Notes under the pieces: generated by a model
Database searches by the model: none
Told to the model about the DNA's origin: nothing
Seen by the model: only the letters and a program-made list of their open reading frames with translations
Part shown: piece by piece, positions 56,292 to 64,000 of the stretch
How the letters are laid out: the number at the start of each line of letters is the position of its first letter
How positions within the stretch are numbered: the stretch's first letter is position 1
Assembly (NCBI RefSeq): GCF_016097415.1
Contig: NZ_JAEHGE010000001.1
Span: forward strand, 583,001-647,000
Direction of reading: 5' to 3'
Length of the DNA stretch: 64,000 nucleotides
Source of the DNA: a sulfur-oxidizing endosymbiont of Gigantopelta aegis
GTDB taxonomy: Bacteria; Pseudomonadota; Gammaproteobacteria; GRL18
Translations under genes and position numbers: made by a program

Positions 56292-58091
56292 TCAAATTTC
56301 CTGTTGACTGCGATTGTTTATCATGAGATTAGTTTGTCCTTTGCCAGGAATTTCAGGACGTGCTAAAAAAGGTTCTTTTCTTAAATCACGTAAACTTTTT
56401 GGCTTATTTGGATCTCCGATCCAAATAGGGTGCTTAGTAAAGTCGGCATTAACAATACTACGTGTCGCATCAAAGTCTTTAAAATCAATGCCTGCCAAGT
56501 CGGTCCAGGTATATATAAAATCAGATGAACTATAAAATCGATGGACTACTTTCTCAACATCTAGCTTAGAATGATGCTTTTTCTTCCATGAATCACTCTG
56601 CCAGACAAAAAATGGAATGGTATACATGGGTCCTGTCGGAGCAGCTTCATTACGCCCGGTAAAAAGCCGCTTTGAATTATCATAGACTTCTTCACCATGA
56701 TCGGATAAATAAGCTAAAAAGCCATTATTGCCACTCTCTTTCAAAGTATTAATTAGGCCTGATAAAACTAAATCATTAAAGTGAATGGCATTATCATAAG
56801 CGTTATATTCTTCTACCTGACTTTCATTAAGCCACTTTGGCAAATCTTTATTACTTTGAAACACTGTTGAGTCTTCGGGATAACGATAACTATATTTTCT
56901 ATGTGTTCCCAACAAATGAATCACTATAAATTTTTTTCTCTGGTCGTTTTTGTTGCTAAATTTAGGGTTTTCTAAAATCGCTTTAAAGGGTCTTAAAACC
57001 ACATCATCATAGTGTGCCGAATTTTGATTTCTATCATTGTTTAAATAAATTTGCTCATCGGCCTGTTTAGAAAATGTTGTCAGCATGGTATTACGCTTGG
57101 TTTGTGTTTGCTGATTGGTTATCCAATAGGTTCTATAGCCCGCCTGTTTCATTAGGTTCATCAGTGTTGGCCGACTTAAATAGACATCTGGATTTTTTTC
57201 ATCTGCAAAACTAAGCACCTGCTCTAAAGTTTCTATGGTATAGGGCCGAGGTGAAAAAACTTGATCAAATATAATTAAGTCATCTTTCATGGCATCAAGC
57301 TGCGGTGTTGTTGGGCGATGATAACCATATAAACTCATCCGCTGTCGATTAGTTGACTCACCTATCACTAACACCAGTGTATTCGATGTTTCATTGTTAT
57401 TATCATGCAAGCCTTGCAGGGGTGGTAGTTTCTTATTGGCCAGCAAATTTTGTTCGATATCATGAAGTTGTTCTTTATATTTTATATAACCCGCAATCAA
57501 ATGCCAGGGAGCTGCGGGTTCCATACGATTCATCTGTGCATGTAAAGCCTGTTTTAAAGTGCTATGCTTGACCAAGAGTCGATCATAAGTGGGCCATGCC
57601 ACGATAGCGAGTATAGAGATGGTTAATGCCATTCGCATTGTTGCCTCAGAGTGAAGTGGTTTTATTTTTGTCCATAAAAAAACCGCCAATGCAGTATAAA
57701 TAAAAAACCCTAAGACAATCCACCAACTAAAATACGATTCGAGGTATTCACTGCCTTCACTGATATTCGATTCAAATAAGATAAATAGCACACTTTGGGA
57801 AAAGTTTTGCCCATAAACGGCATAATAACCAATCAAAACTAATGATGTAGACCAGAGAATGATGCCAAAAATAGCAGACAAACTTTTCGTCTGCCGAGGA
57901 AAGAGTATTAATGGAATGAGCCATAAAAAGCTCATGTAGACGGTTTGGCGAAAGCCGTTAAAGCCTGACTGATGACTGAGATATAAAAATAGTTGATAAA
58001 ACCCAGAAAAATAAAAGAAAAACAGATAGGCGAACCAAAAATGAGACCATGAAAAAGTAAACTGTTGGAATGATTTTTCTGTTGACAGCAT
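56292..58091 (-). CDS. cptA: Phosphoethanolamine transferase, CptA type
   Basis: Inner-membrane enzyme of 599 residues. Several N-terminal helices include GQNFSQSVLFILFESNISEGSEYLESYFS. A periplasmic sulfatase-fold domain follows with the Thr nucleophile in VLVIGESTNRQRMSLYGYHRPTTP, and with YWITNQQTQTKRNTMLT and DHGEEVYD. Segment order and sequence resemble E. coli CptA, which adds phosphoethanolamine to heptose I of the lipopolysaccharide core. The modification reduces negative charge and can raise tolerance to cationic peptides. The gene lies at the start of an envelope-modification region. The acceptor is inferred from the family. Confidence 0.9.
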   Translation of the reverse strand: MLSTEKSFQQFTFSWSHFWFAYLFFFYFSGFYQLFLYLSHQSGFNGFRQTVYMSFLWLIPLILFPRQTKSLSAIFGIILWSTSLVLIGYYAVYGQNFSQSVLFILFESNISEGSEYLESYFSWWIVLGFFIYTALAVFLWTKIKPLHSEATMRMALTISILAIVAWPTYDRLLVKHSTLKQALHAQMNRMEPAAPWHLIAGYIKYKEQLHDIEQNLLANKKLPPLQGLHDNNNETSNTLVLVIGESTNRQRMSLYGYHRPTTPQLDAMKDDLIIFDQVFSPRPYTIETLEQVLSFADEKNPDVYLSRPTLMNLMKQAGYRTYWITNQQTQTKRNTMLTTFSKQADEQIYLNNDRNQNSAHYDDVVLRPFKAILENPKFSNKNDQRKKFIVIHLLGTHRKYSYRYPEDSTVFQSNKDLPKWLNESQVEEYNAYDNAIHFNDLVLSGLINTLKESGNNGFLAYLSDHGEEVYDNSKRLFTGRNEAAPTGPMYTIPFFVWQSDSWKKKHHSKLDVEKVVHRFYSSSDFIYTWTDLAGIDFKDFDATRSIVNADFTKHPIWIGDPNKPKSLRDLRKEPFLARPEIPGKGQTNLMINNRSQQEI

Positions 58092-58203
58092 AATAAACTC
58101 TTTTATCGTTGAGATAGCTGTCTAGACTAACAATTGAAGATTAAGATAGGCTTAAAATTGCTTTATGCAGAGGAAAGACCCTGTGAATTTACTTTAAATA
58201 CGT

Positions 58204-58488
58204 TTACTTTTTCTCGTTCTCCAGAGCTTTGTCTGTAATAGTTTTACACAAGACTAACACTTTCATAATAATCTGCTTAAGCTCGTCATCCGCAGATTTT
58301 GAAAAATGTTCATTCTTTTTAGCATCTGTAAAAACTTCATCTAAAAAAGCAATATCATAAGCATCAAGTTTCTCACCATCATTTACTTTATTTTTTATAT
58401 CCATTAACCTTGGTAAACGGTGTTTTTCAAATCGTTCTAATAATACTTCCAGAATAAGTTTGTCTTTCATTTTGTTTGGCATGTTCAT
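58204..58488 (-). CDS. Small hypothetical protein
   Basis: The protein has 94 residues and is helical, charged and cytoplasmic. An AAGGAG site 6 bases before the ATG gives good support for translation. No motif was recognised in LEVLLERFEKHRLPRLMDI or AFLDEVFTDAKKNEHF. It lies about 40 bases downstream of the HD-GYP gene on the same strand and could be a small partner of it. The function is unknown. Confidence 0.6.
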   Translation of the reverse strand: MNMPNKMKDKLILEVLLERFEKHRLPRLMDIKNKVNDGEKLDAYDIAFLDEVFTDAKKNEHFSKSADDELKQIIMKVLVLCKTITDKALENEKK

Positions 58489-58530
58489 CTCCTTTTAGCC
58501 ATGTACTTCCAAATATCATAGCTATATTTT

Positions 58531-59991
58531 TTATTCAAACACATCTTTATACTGATCTCTGACAGAAAAGAATCTATCAACATTAGCAATAAATAAGCTC
58601 ACCAGTTCTGGATCAAAATGCTTACCACTTTGTGATTTAATAAAATCAATAATTTTTTTATCCGGCCATGATTTTTTATAACAGCGATCCGATGCCAAAG
58701 CATCAAACACATCAACCACCGCAGTAATGCGACCAAAGATATGAATATCTTTGCCTTTTAAGCCTCTGGGATAACCACTGCCATCCCATTTTTCATGGTG
58801 TTCATGGGCAACGATTGCTGCCGCTTTAACTAAAGGTTTATTAGAAAACTTTAGCATATCATAGCCCTGAGTGGTATGTGTGTCCATCACCGCACGTTCT
58901 TCATCGGTTAGCTTGCCTGGCTTATTTAAAATGCTATCAGGTATCGCAATTTTGCCAATATCATGCATGGGCGAAACTTCTTTAAGCATTTCTGCTTCAC
59001 TATTTTTTAGCCCATATTCCAAGGCCAATATACGCGAGAATTCGGCTACCCGTTTGACATGGTTGCCGGTTTCTTTAGAGCGGCTTTCGCCAATAGCGCC
59101 CATCGTTAGCACAACTTCACTTTGAGTTTCTTCTATTTCATGGTTGAGATTTTTTATTTCCGCGATACCTGCTTCAACCCTTTCTTCTAAATTTTCATTC
59201 AGATCCTTAAGTTGGTTTTGCGCAATCAAACGCGCATCAATCATTTCATTGGCCATATCAGCCATTTTTTTAAACTCGGTATAGGTGAATTTTTTTCCGT
59301 CTAAATGTTTATAGGAGGTTTTGGCCTGCTTAAAAAACAATAGAAACTTATCAAAGGACTGTGCTAATGAGCGAAAAATTAAAAGAATACTTAATAATAA
59401 AATACACCCAGTAATGACTATTATTATGGTACTGGTACGCTTACTTTGAACCAAACTTTCATCAAAATGCGGCGTAAGTTCTTGCTTCATGCGCGTTAAA
59501 CTTTCCTCAATCATATCGGCAGCAAAATTTAATTCGGTATAGCGGGTCAATCGCTGCTCGGGTAATGCCATTGCCGTATTGTTGATATAACTATAGAAGC
59601 GGCGCTCATAATCCTTGATAAGCGGTTGCAAAATGGGTAAATCATCATTGTTGGCTTTGACCCGTTTGGCCAAAGAAATAAGACGTTGCAGGGTTTGTTG
59701 AAAGCTGGCTAAATATTTTTTATGCTGCGCTAAATAATGAGAATTTTGTTCTACGAAATATTTCTTTTCTGCATGACGTAATTGCAGAATATCCACGTTC
59801 ATACTTAGAATTTCATTATTAGCCGTATTATAAAGTTCGATTTGTTTCAAATAAAACACTTGATTCAAATACAGTACCAACATACTTGCCAAGCTAATAA
59901 TCAATACCAAAAACAGTCTCAACTTAACAGAATTCATTAAAAACCCTATCAATTTTGTCTTCAATTTGAATAAATAATGCCTGATGCTCAA
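58531..59991 (-). CDS. HD-GYP domain c-di-GMP phosphodiesterase, membrane sensor
   Basis: The protein has 486 residues from the ATG ending at 59991. A later ATG (59940), with AGGG before it and followed by the membrane helix, is an alternative. TM1 (about 25-45), a periplasmic helical region (about 50-185), TM2 (about 188-207) and a coiled-coil precede the HD-GYP domain. It has H343-D344 in MHDIGKIAIPDSIL, HEHHEKWDGSGYPRGLKG and DVFDALASDRCYKKSW. It would hydrolyse c-di-GMP, opposing the cyclases at 37394 and in the broken 30563 gene. A small coding sequence overlaps its start. Confidence 0.9.
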   Translation of the reverse strand: MSIRHYLFKLKTKLIGFLMNSVKLRLFLVLIISLASMLVLYLNQVFYLKQIELYNTANNEILSMNVDILQLRHAEKKYFVEQNSHYLAQHKKYLASFQQTLQRLISLAKRVKANNDDLPILQPLIKDYERRFYSYINNTAMALPEQRLTRYTELNFAADMIEESLTRMKQELTPHFDESLVQSKRTSTIIIVITGCILLLSILLIFRSLAQSFDKFLLFFKQAKTSYKHLDGKKFTYTEFKKMADMANEMIDARLIAQNQLKDLNENLEERVEAGIAEIKNLNHEIEETQSEVVLTMGAIGESRSKETGNHVKRVAEFSRILALEYGLKNSEAEMLKEVSPMHDIGKIAIPDSILNKPGKLTDEERAVMDTHTTQGYDMLKFSNKPLVKAAAIVAHEHHEKWDGSGYPRGLKGKDIHIFGRITAVVDVFDALASDRCYKKSWPDKKIIDFIKSQSGKHFDPELVSLFIANVDRFFSVRDQYKDVFE

Positions 59992-60046
59992 AAGCGCTTA
60001 AAAACATGATGGCCGGGCTTACCAATCCGTGCTGTATTTTATCCAT
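59924..60046 (-). CDS. Possible 40-residue leader ORF overlapping the HD-GYP start
   Basis: It begins at the ATG ending at 60046 with AAGGA 9 bases upstream, the best ribosome site in this area. It encodes MDKIQHGLVSPAIMFLSAF... ending NEFC, in a different frame from the HD-GYP gene. It ends 17 bases past the alternative HD-GYP start at 59940, so termination could be coupled to it. No family was recognised and the ORF may be chance. It is shorter than typical gene-finding cut-offs. Confidence 0.4.
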   Translation of the reverse strand: MDKIQHGLVSPAIMFLSAFEHQALFIQIEDKIDRVFNEFC

Positions 60047-60152
60047 TTACTTATATCCTTGTTAGTGGCATTTGATACAACGCCACTATTGATAATAATG
60101 GATACAAGTTCAAAGATAAAGTGAATTTTTTCAACTATCTGCGTTTAGACCA

Positions 60153-60196
60153 CCGTAGGGTGGGCATATAAAAAAATCTATTTACGGATGGGCACT
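60153..60196. repeat. Dispersed repeat, copy B, with half palindrome
   Basis: CCGTAGGGTGGGCA (60153-60166) is one arm of the palindrome seen at 11889, and its partner arm is absent. It runs straight into TATAAAAAAATCTATTTACG continuing GGATGGGCACT, which matches 11931-11962 with one mismatch. This copy looks like a shortened version of the 11889-11962 element. The 163-base gap holds nothing else. Confidence 0.6.
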
Positions 60197-60209
60197 CATT
60201 AACTTCAAT

Positions 60210-62129
60210 TCAACAATCTTTGCAAATAAACTGGCTACCCTGCTCATAAATTTTGTCTATTGCAGACTTATAATTCTCTGCCACAATAATGCTTTCTGCC
60301 TTAGTCACTAACTTGTCATTCGCGGTTCTAATGGCAATGCGATTCGCGCTTTTACCCGTGAAAGGAAATGTCAGCTTGTACTTCTCATCAATATAGGAGA
60401 GATAATTATAATTGCCGGCAACAAAAAACTTTCTATGATCAGTCAATAAGCTCTGCCCGAAGGAATAGCTTTCCGGTGCTGAGAGCACACCAATTAAGGG
60501 TAAAATAGTGGCTGGGATATCCAGATGAGAAGTTAAATAATTGATTGATCTAGCTGGCTCACCTGGAATAGCCATGACCATTGGCACTCGAATTTGTTCT
60601 TCTGGAAAAACAGCATTATGGCCATGCCCCCAATGACCTTTTTCCATAAACTCTTCACCATGATCGCCGGTAATGATGACAATGGTATTGTTATCCAATT
60701 GCATCGCCTTAAGTGCTTCCAATAACCGCCCCACTTGGCTGTCTACATAATGCGAGGCATTAATATAACGGTTTTTTATCAAGCCAATATTATTGCGTAA
60801 ATTTAATTTCGCATAATTCATTTCTTCAATATACTCTTTTCGAATAGCCGATGACTCAGGAAATTGATAGGGCGCGTGAGTTGCTTCAAAGAACATAAAA
60901 CTAAAAAATGGCTTATTCACATCACGATTTTTAATCGCACTAATAATATCAGTAATATTCTGCTCATCTCGTCGCCATGTATCCGGATCTTCATTTAAGG
61001 CCTGCATATCTTCTTTTGGCACATTAACAAAAATCGTGTTATTTAACTCAGGATAAGTAAAACTTTGGCTGGTATTGATTTGCAATTGATAACCTTGTGC
61101 CATTAAAGCATCAAGAATAGGACTACTGATCCGTTGCTCTTCAAAGGTATACCAATACGGTGCATAGAGACCATAAAACATAGAAAAAAGCCCCATTCGG
61201 GTACGATTACCACCGCTATAATGTCTGTTGAAGCGTAGATTTTGTTCTGAATACGCCCATGTTTTAGGCATAATTTCCGGTGTTAGCATATCCCAACGCA
61301 GTGATTCAGCCACTAACCAGACAATATTAGGCTTATTTGTTTTTATAGAAGAGCCGGTTTTATAGGAGTCTGCTTTATACACCAGAGGGGTCGATGGATA
61401 CTTAACTTTTCCATGAGACATTTTTCTAACTGATGAAGCCGGCTTAAAACCTGAACGCTTAAGAAATGAATTAAACGTCGTATTGAGATTTAAAGGAAAA
61501 GTGCTTGATGCGCTAACAATTTCAAATTCGCCTAAGGAAGCAAGCACACCATGTGACACCTCTTCTAGTGCAAAAAATAATAAAAACAACCAGAGCACAC
61601 TACGTGCTTTAATTTTTATCTCAAAAAAACGTTTTTCCTTCACTATAATTTGTTGATGCAGAATATAAAAAAATCCCAGCATTGCACTGATAAAAAACAC
61701 CACTTGAATCGTCATCGTTTGTATCGTCGCATTGGTCACACCCAACGATTCAATGCCACCCGGTGTCATGATTAAATTAATGACAAAACTGTCAATATGA
61801 TAGCCATATAAGTTATATAAATAATAATCTGAATATAAAAATAATAGCGTCAGAATGCTGATCAACAAAATAGTGGCAAAAATAAATTTCAGTATCTTTT
61901 CATTGGAAGCATAACGGTGATATAAAAACAGCAATGTTTTTGCTATGAAAAAAGTCGGTAAGAGATAATAAAATGAATAGCTCAGCCAGACATACAAAGT
62001 AAAAAAATTGGTTGATACACTCGTACTGTCAATTTCAGCCATAAATTGAGCTGTCAATACTAATATAAGTAAATAAACAGCGATAAGAAAAACATTAATG
62101 AAGTAATTGTTATTATTTTTATTGGTCAT
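60210..62129 (-). CDS. YejM/PbgA-like membrane sulfatase-fold protein
   Basis: The protein has 639 residues. Five membrane helices (about 10-30, 42-62, 80-100, 135-160 and 180-197) are followed by a periplasmic sulfatase-fold domain (about 265-600) with NIVWLVAESLRWDMLTPEI, ATHAPYQFP and VIITGDHGEEFMEKGHWGHG. The segment LYGYHIDSFVINLIMTPGG is like the equivalent in YejM/PbgA, a regulator of lipopolysaccharide synthesis. Whether it is catalytic cannot be judged here. The Ser/Thr of the nucleophile position appears as Ser in AESLRWD. Its neighbours are a PAP2 phosphatase and a sulfatase fragment on the same strand. Confidence 0.8.
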   Translation of the reverse strand: MTNKNNNNYFINVFLIAVYLLILVLTAQFMAEIDSTSVSTNFFTLYVWLSYSFYYLLPTFFIAKTLLFLYHRYASNEKILKFIFATILLISILTLLFLYSDYYLYNLYGYHIDSFVINLIMTPGGIESLGVTNATIQTMTIQVVFFISAMLGFFYILHQQIIVKEKRFFEIKIKARSVLWLFLLFFALEEVSHGVLASLGEFEIVSASSTFPLNLNTTFNSFLKRSGFKPASSVRKMSHGKVKYPSTPLVYKADSYKTGSSIKTNKPNIVWLVAESLRWDMLTPEIMPKTWAYSEQNLRFNRHYSGGNRTRMGLFSMFYGLYAPYWYTFEEQRISSPILDALMAQGYQLQINTSQSFTYPELNNTIFVNVPKEDMQALNEDPDTWRRDEQNITDIISAIKNRDVNKPFFSFMFFEATHAPYQFPESSAIRKEYIEEMNYAKLNLRNNIGLIKNRYINASHYVDSQVGRLLEALKAMQLDNNTIVIITGDHGEEFMEKGHWGHGHNAVFPEEQIRVPMVMAIPGEPARSINYLTSHLDIPATILPLIGVLSAPESYSFGQSLLTDHRKFFVAGNYNYLSYIDEKYKLTFPFTGKSANRIAIRTANDKLVTKAESIIVAENYKSAIDKIYEQGSQFICKDC

Positions 62130-62196
62130 TATTATCTAATTTGAATTTTGTTAAAGAACACATGGCATAGCATAAACTGCAATACTTAACACAAGC

Positions 62197-62916
62197 TTAA
62201 ATTGTTGGTTCTTTTGCTAAAAAATAACGATAAAAGAATAAATTGATCATCCAACAAATAAATACTGTCGTTACATCATGGGATATAAAATGTGCTCCTC
62301 TCAATTGCTGAGAAAAACCAAAGATCAGCCCTGCACTAGCAACAACAAGCAATACTTTCCATGCCTGTTTAGGGAAATAATGATAAGCAAAAAAATACAA
62401 TGAAAAAAAGGCATAAGCAGCACTGGCATGACCTGAAGGAAAACATTTGCCCCCGTTATCTGCTACAAACAAGCGATTCAGCCAGTCATAATAGGCAATA
62501 TCACCACCCAATCCTGATATTGACCACGGACAATCTATTTGGGTGAGTGATTTTAACAACGTGATACTCAGCGTTGCCACTATGGTACTGATAACCAGAT
62601 ACTCGAGACCTTTATGATAGGCTTGAGCAAGCCTTATAGGACATCGTTTAAAGAATGATATTATATAAAGGAATGTTAACAATAGATAACCAGCAATAGC
62701 CAAGTATTTACCATAGTGATGAATGATGACCTCAGTATAAAAATTATCCTTTAAAAGCCAAGCGCCATTTTGCATATCATAAAAATATAATGATAGGCTA
62801 TAATCCCATTGCAGTTGATAAATCATAAAGATTGCAACAATGTAAATTATAAGCGGCAAAAACAAGTGGCTCATAAAGAACGTATTTTTAACAGTGTTTT
62901 TAACAGTCATGCACAC
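62197..62916 (-). CDS. PAP2-family membrane phosphatase
   Basis: The protein has 239 residues and about six membrane helices. PAP2 motifs are visible: a Lys-start motif KSLTQIDCPW (Cys-Pro in place of the usual Arg-Pro), CFPSGHASAAYAF and LRGAHFISHD. Enzymes of this type remove phosphate from lipids such as lipid A, undecaprenyl diphosphate or phosphatidylglycerol phosphate. It sits between the YejM-like gene and a sulfatase fragment, overlapping the latter by 17 bases, which suggests one operon for lipid A or core modification. Confidence 0.82.
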   Translation of the reverse strand: MCMTVKNTVKNTFFMSHLFLPLIIYIVAIFMIYQLQWDYSLSLYFYDMQNGAWLLKDNFYTEVIIHHYGKYLAIAGYLLLTFLYIISFFKRCPIRLAQAYHKGLEYLVISTIVATLSITLLKSLTQIDCPWSISGLGGDIAYYDWLNRLFVADNGGKCFPSGHASAAYAFFSLYFFAYHYFPKQAWKVLLVVASAGLIFGFSQQLRGAHFISHDVTTVFICWMINLFFYRYFLAKEPTI

Positions 62917-63502
62917 CTATAGCTGCAGACTTCCTATTACATACGTTAATGCTTGAGGCCTTGATTTTTTCATTATTCACAGACCAAGCATTCATTCTGT
63001 TTTTCAATAAATACGCTGCGGTTTGATAGTAGGCAATCGTTTTTTCCAACAAGGAAAAATTCTGTTCTGCTAATGCTTTATTACTTGGCTCAAGTAAGCT
63101 TGTTGTATATTGTACGGTTTGTTTTTTTGGCTTTAAAATACTCAGTATATCCTGTTGATAGAGACCTAAGTATTGATAATTACCAATCAATGCCAATGAG
63201 TTTTCTCTTCTTTCAGACAACATATCCTGACCAAAGAACCATGATTCATAATCCATGTTTAAGATGGCAAGAATTGTCGGTGCCACATCAATCTGTCCAC
63301 CACGTTTTGCTATCATTTGAGCCTCTAAATGCTTAGGACTGTATATCCAAAGAGGAATTTGATATTTCTTAATGGGTAAATTTTCTCTACCAGCACTGCC
63401 GGCATTGTGATCCGCTAAAATAACAAACACCGTATCTTCAAACCAAGCCGATAAATAAAGGTGTTGATAAATGCGATAAATTAAGCTATTATTCTTGTAA
63501 AA
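62900..63502 (-). pseudogene. Sulfatase/phosphoethanolamine-transferase-like C-terminal fragment
   Basis: The reading frame is open to about 63502, beyond the first GTG at 63430. Residues LIYRIYQHLYLSAWFEDT and VFVILADHNAGSAGRENLP match the end of a sulfatase-fold domain (LTA-synthase or EptA-like: TVFVILADHN, then PLWIYSP and QIDVAPTILAILN). The N-terminal two thirds with membrane helices and the nucleophile are missing. Upstream sequence switches abruptly to a plus-strand zinc-ribbon gene, so it was probably cut by an insertion. The tail overlaps the PAP2 gene by 17 bases. Confidence 0.72.
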
Positions 63503-63525
63503 TCAACATTTAAGGGGATATCTAA

Positions 63526-64000
63526 ATGGATAAAATATCTTCTGATATAAAACAACCAAGAATTCCAGTTGAAATTAACGATATTCAGGTTAATTTTTGC
63601 AAAAATCCATTGTGCCAAAATTATGGTGTTCCTGCCAGCACAGAAAGCCAAGTTAAACTCCATAAATCACAAAAAGACTGCTACAAATTATCAAGTGGTA
63701 GTCGAAAGCCAGTTACTAAACTGATTTGCAAGTCTTGTAATGAGTTATTCCCAGTTAAGAGCAATCAAGGAATTTGGGATGAATTACAGCGAATTGAAGA
63801 ATATTTAAAAGAAACTCCAGAGGTGTCATGCCCTGATAATTCATGTAAAAATAATCTCATTAGTATTAAGTTAGGAAAAGAATTTTACCAGTCTTTTGGG
63901 AAAACAAAATCAGGTTCTAGTCGTTATCGATGCAAGTCTTGTAAGAAAACATTTTCAGTTAAACAATCTACAACTGGTCAAAAACAGCCTCATAAAAACA
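63526..64000 (+). CDS. Zinc-ribbon protein, probable transposase (cut by window edge)
   Basis: The ATG at 63526 has AAGGGG 8-9 bases upstream, and the frame stays open to the end of the window (158 codons). Three Cys-rich units are visible: NFCKNPLCQNYG, LICKSCNELFP and SCPDNSCKNN, with RCKSCKKTFSVKQS near the edge. Repeated zinc ribbons like these are typical N-termini of transposases. It begins exactly where the sulfatase gene is broken off, which supports a mobile element. The ends and the catalytic domain lie outside the window. Confidence 0.65.
   Translation, partial: MDKISSDIKQPRIPVEINDIQVNFCKNPLCQNYGVPASTESQVKLHKSQKDCYKLSSGSRKPVTKLICKSCNELFPVKSNQGIWDELQRIEEYLKETPEVSCPDNSCKNNLISIKLGKEFYQSFGKTKSGSSRYRCKSCKKTFSVKQSTTGQKQPHKN

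Overview
The window is AT-rich DNA from a Gram-negative, probably gammaproteobacterial, chromosome. The evidence is an ExbB-ExbD-TonB operon, a TonB-dependent receptor, several outer-membrane beta-barrels, CptA-type phosphoethanolamine transferase, AraC regulators with Arabinose_bd-type N-termini, an Hcp protein and a flagellin. I cannot name the genus from sequence alone. No rRNA, tRNA, CRISPR array or prophage block was recognised.

Layout. 1-6.7 kb: a solute-binding protein end, a PAS/REC hybrid kinase, an outer-membrane protein, a PepSY/response-regulator/kinase operon and a SYLF protein. 6.8-16.3 kb: two AraC regulators, a four-gene envelope operon (patatin lipoprotein, Arg/Asp-rich protein, DUF2092 protein, Ala/Val-rich protein), an orphan flagellin with a sigma-28-like promoter, an aldehyde dehydrogenase and a DUF4136 lipoprotein. 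16.4-19 kb: a cardiolipin synthase gene split by an IS1595-type element. 19-30.4 kb: mobA, exbB-exbD-tonB, ppk2, hcp, a DUF218 protein, topB, a Na+/H+ antiporter and pyruvate kinase. 30.5-40.7 kb: a c-di-GMP and signalling block holding a GGDEF-EAL gene broken by a second IS1595-type copy, a YfiR/hybrid kinase/diguanylate cyclase operon and a convergent TonB-dependent receptor. 41-45.7 kb: a SWIM/SNF2 helicase and a tandem-thioredoxin protein. 46-56.2 kb: a heavy-metal region with two MerR-family-type promoters. 56.3-63.5 kb: envelope lipid-modification genes (cptA, a YejM-like sulfatase, a PAP2 phosphatase, a broken sulfatase) and an HD-GYP phosphodiesterase. The window closes inside a zinc-ribbon protein, probably a transposase.

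The most interesting part is 46.4-56.2 kb. Two promoters share the MerR-family layout: a 19-bp spacer carrying the dyad TGGAG-N4-CTCCA. The first drives a MerT-like membrane protein, an RND/MMPL exporter, a LolA-like protein and a DUF1302-like outer-membrane protein. The second drives a MerP-like HMA protein, a small thioredoxin and a duplicated CcdA-like thiol transporter. Together this looks like a metal-responsive envelope export and thiol-redox regulon with no MerA and no local regulator. Both operons now carry IS insertions, an IS66-type element in the exporter and an IS1595-type element in the thioredoxin.

Four IS insertions with exact 8-bp target duplications, plus a probable fifth at the right edge, each broke a gene. 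All four disrupted genes can be rejoined in frame by removing the element and one target-site copy, so the insertions look recent. Several short palindromic repeats of a GTAGGGTGGGC type are scattered between genes.
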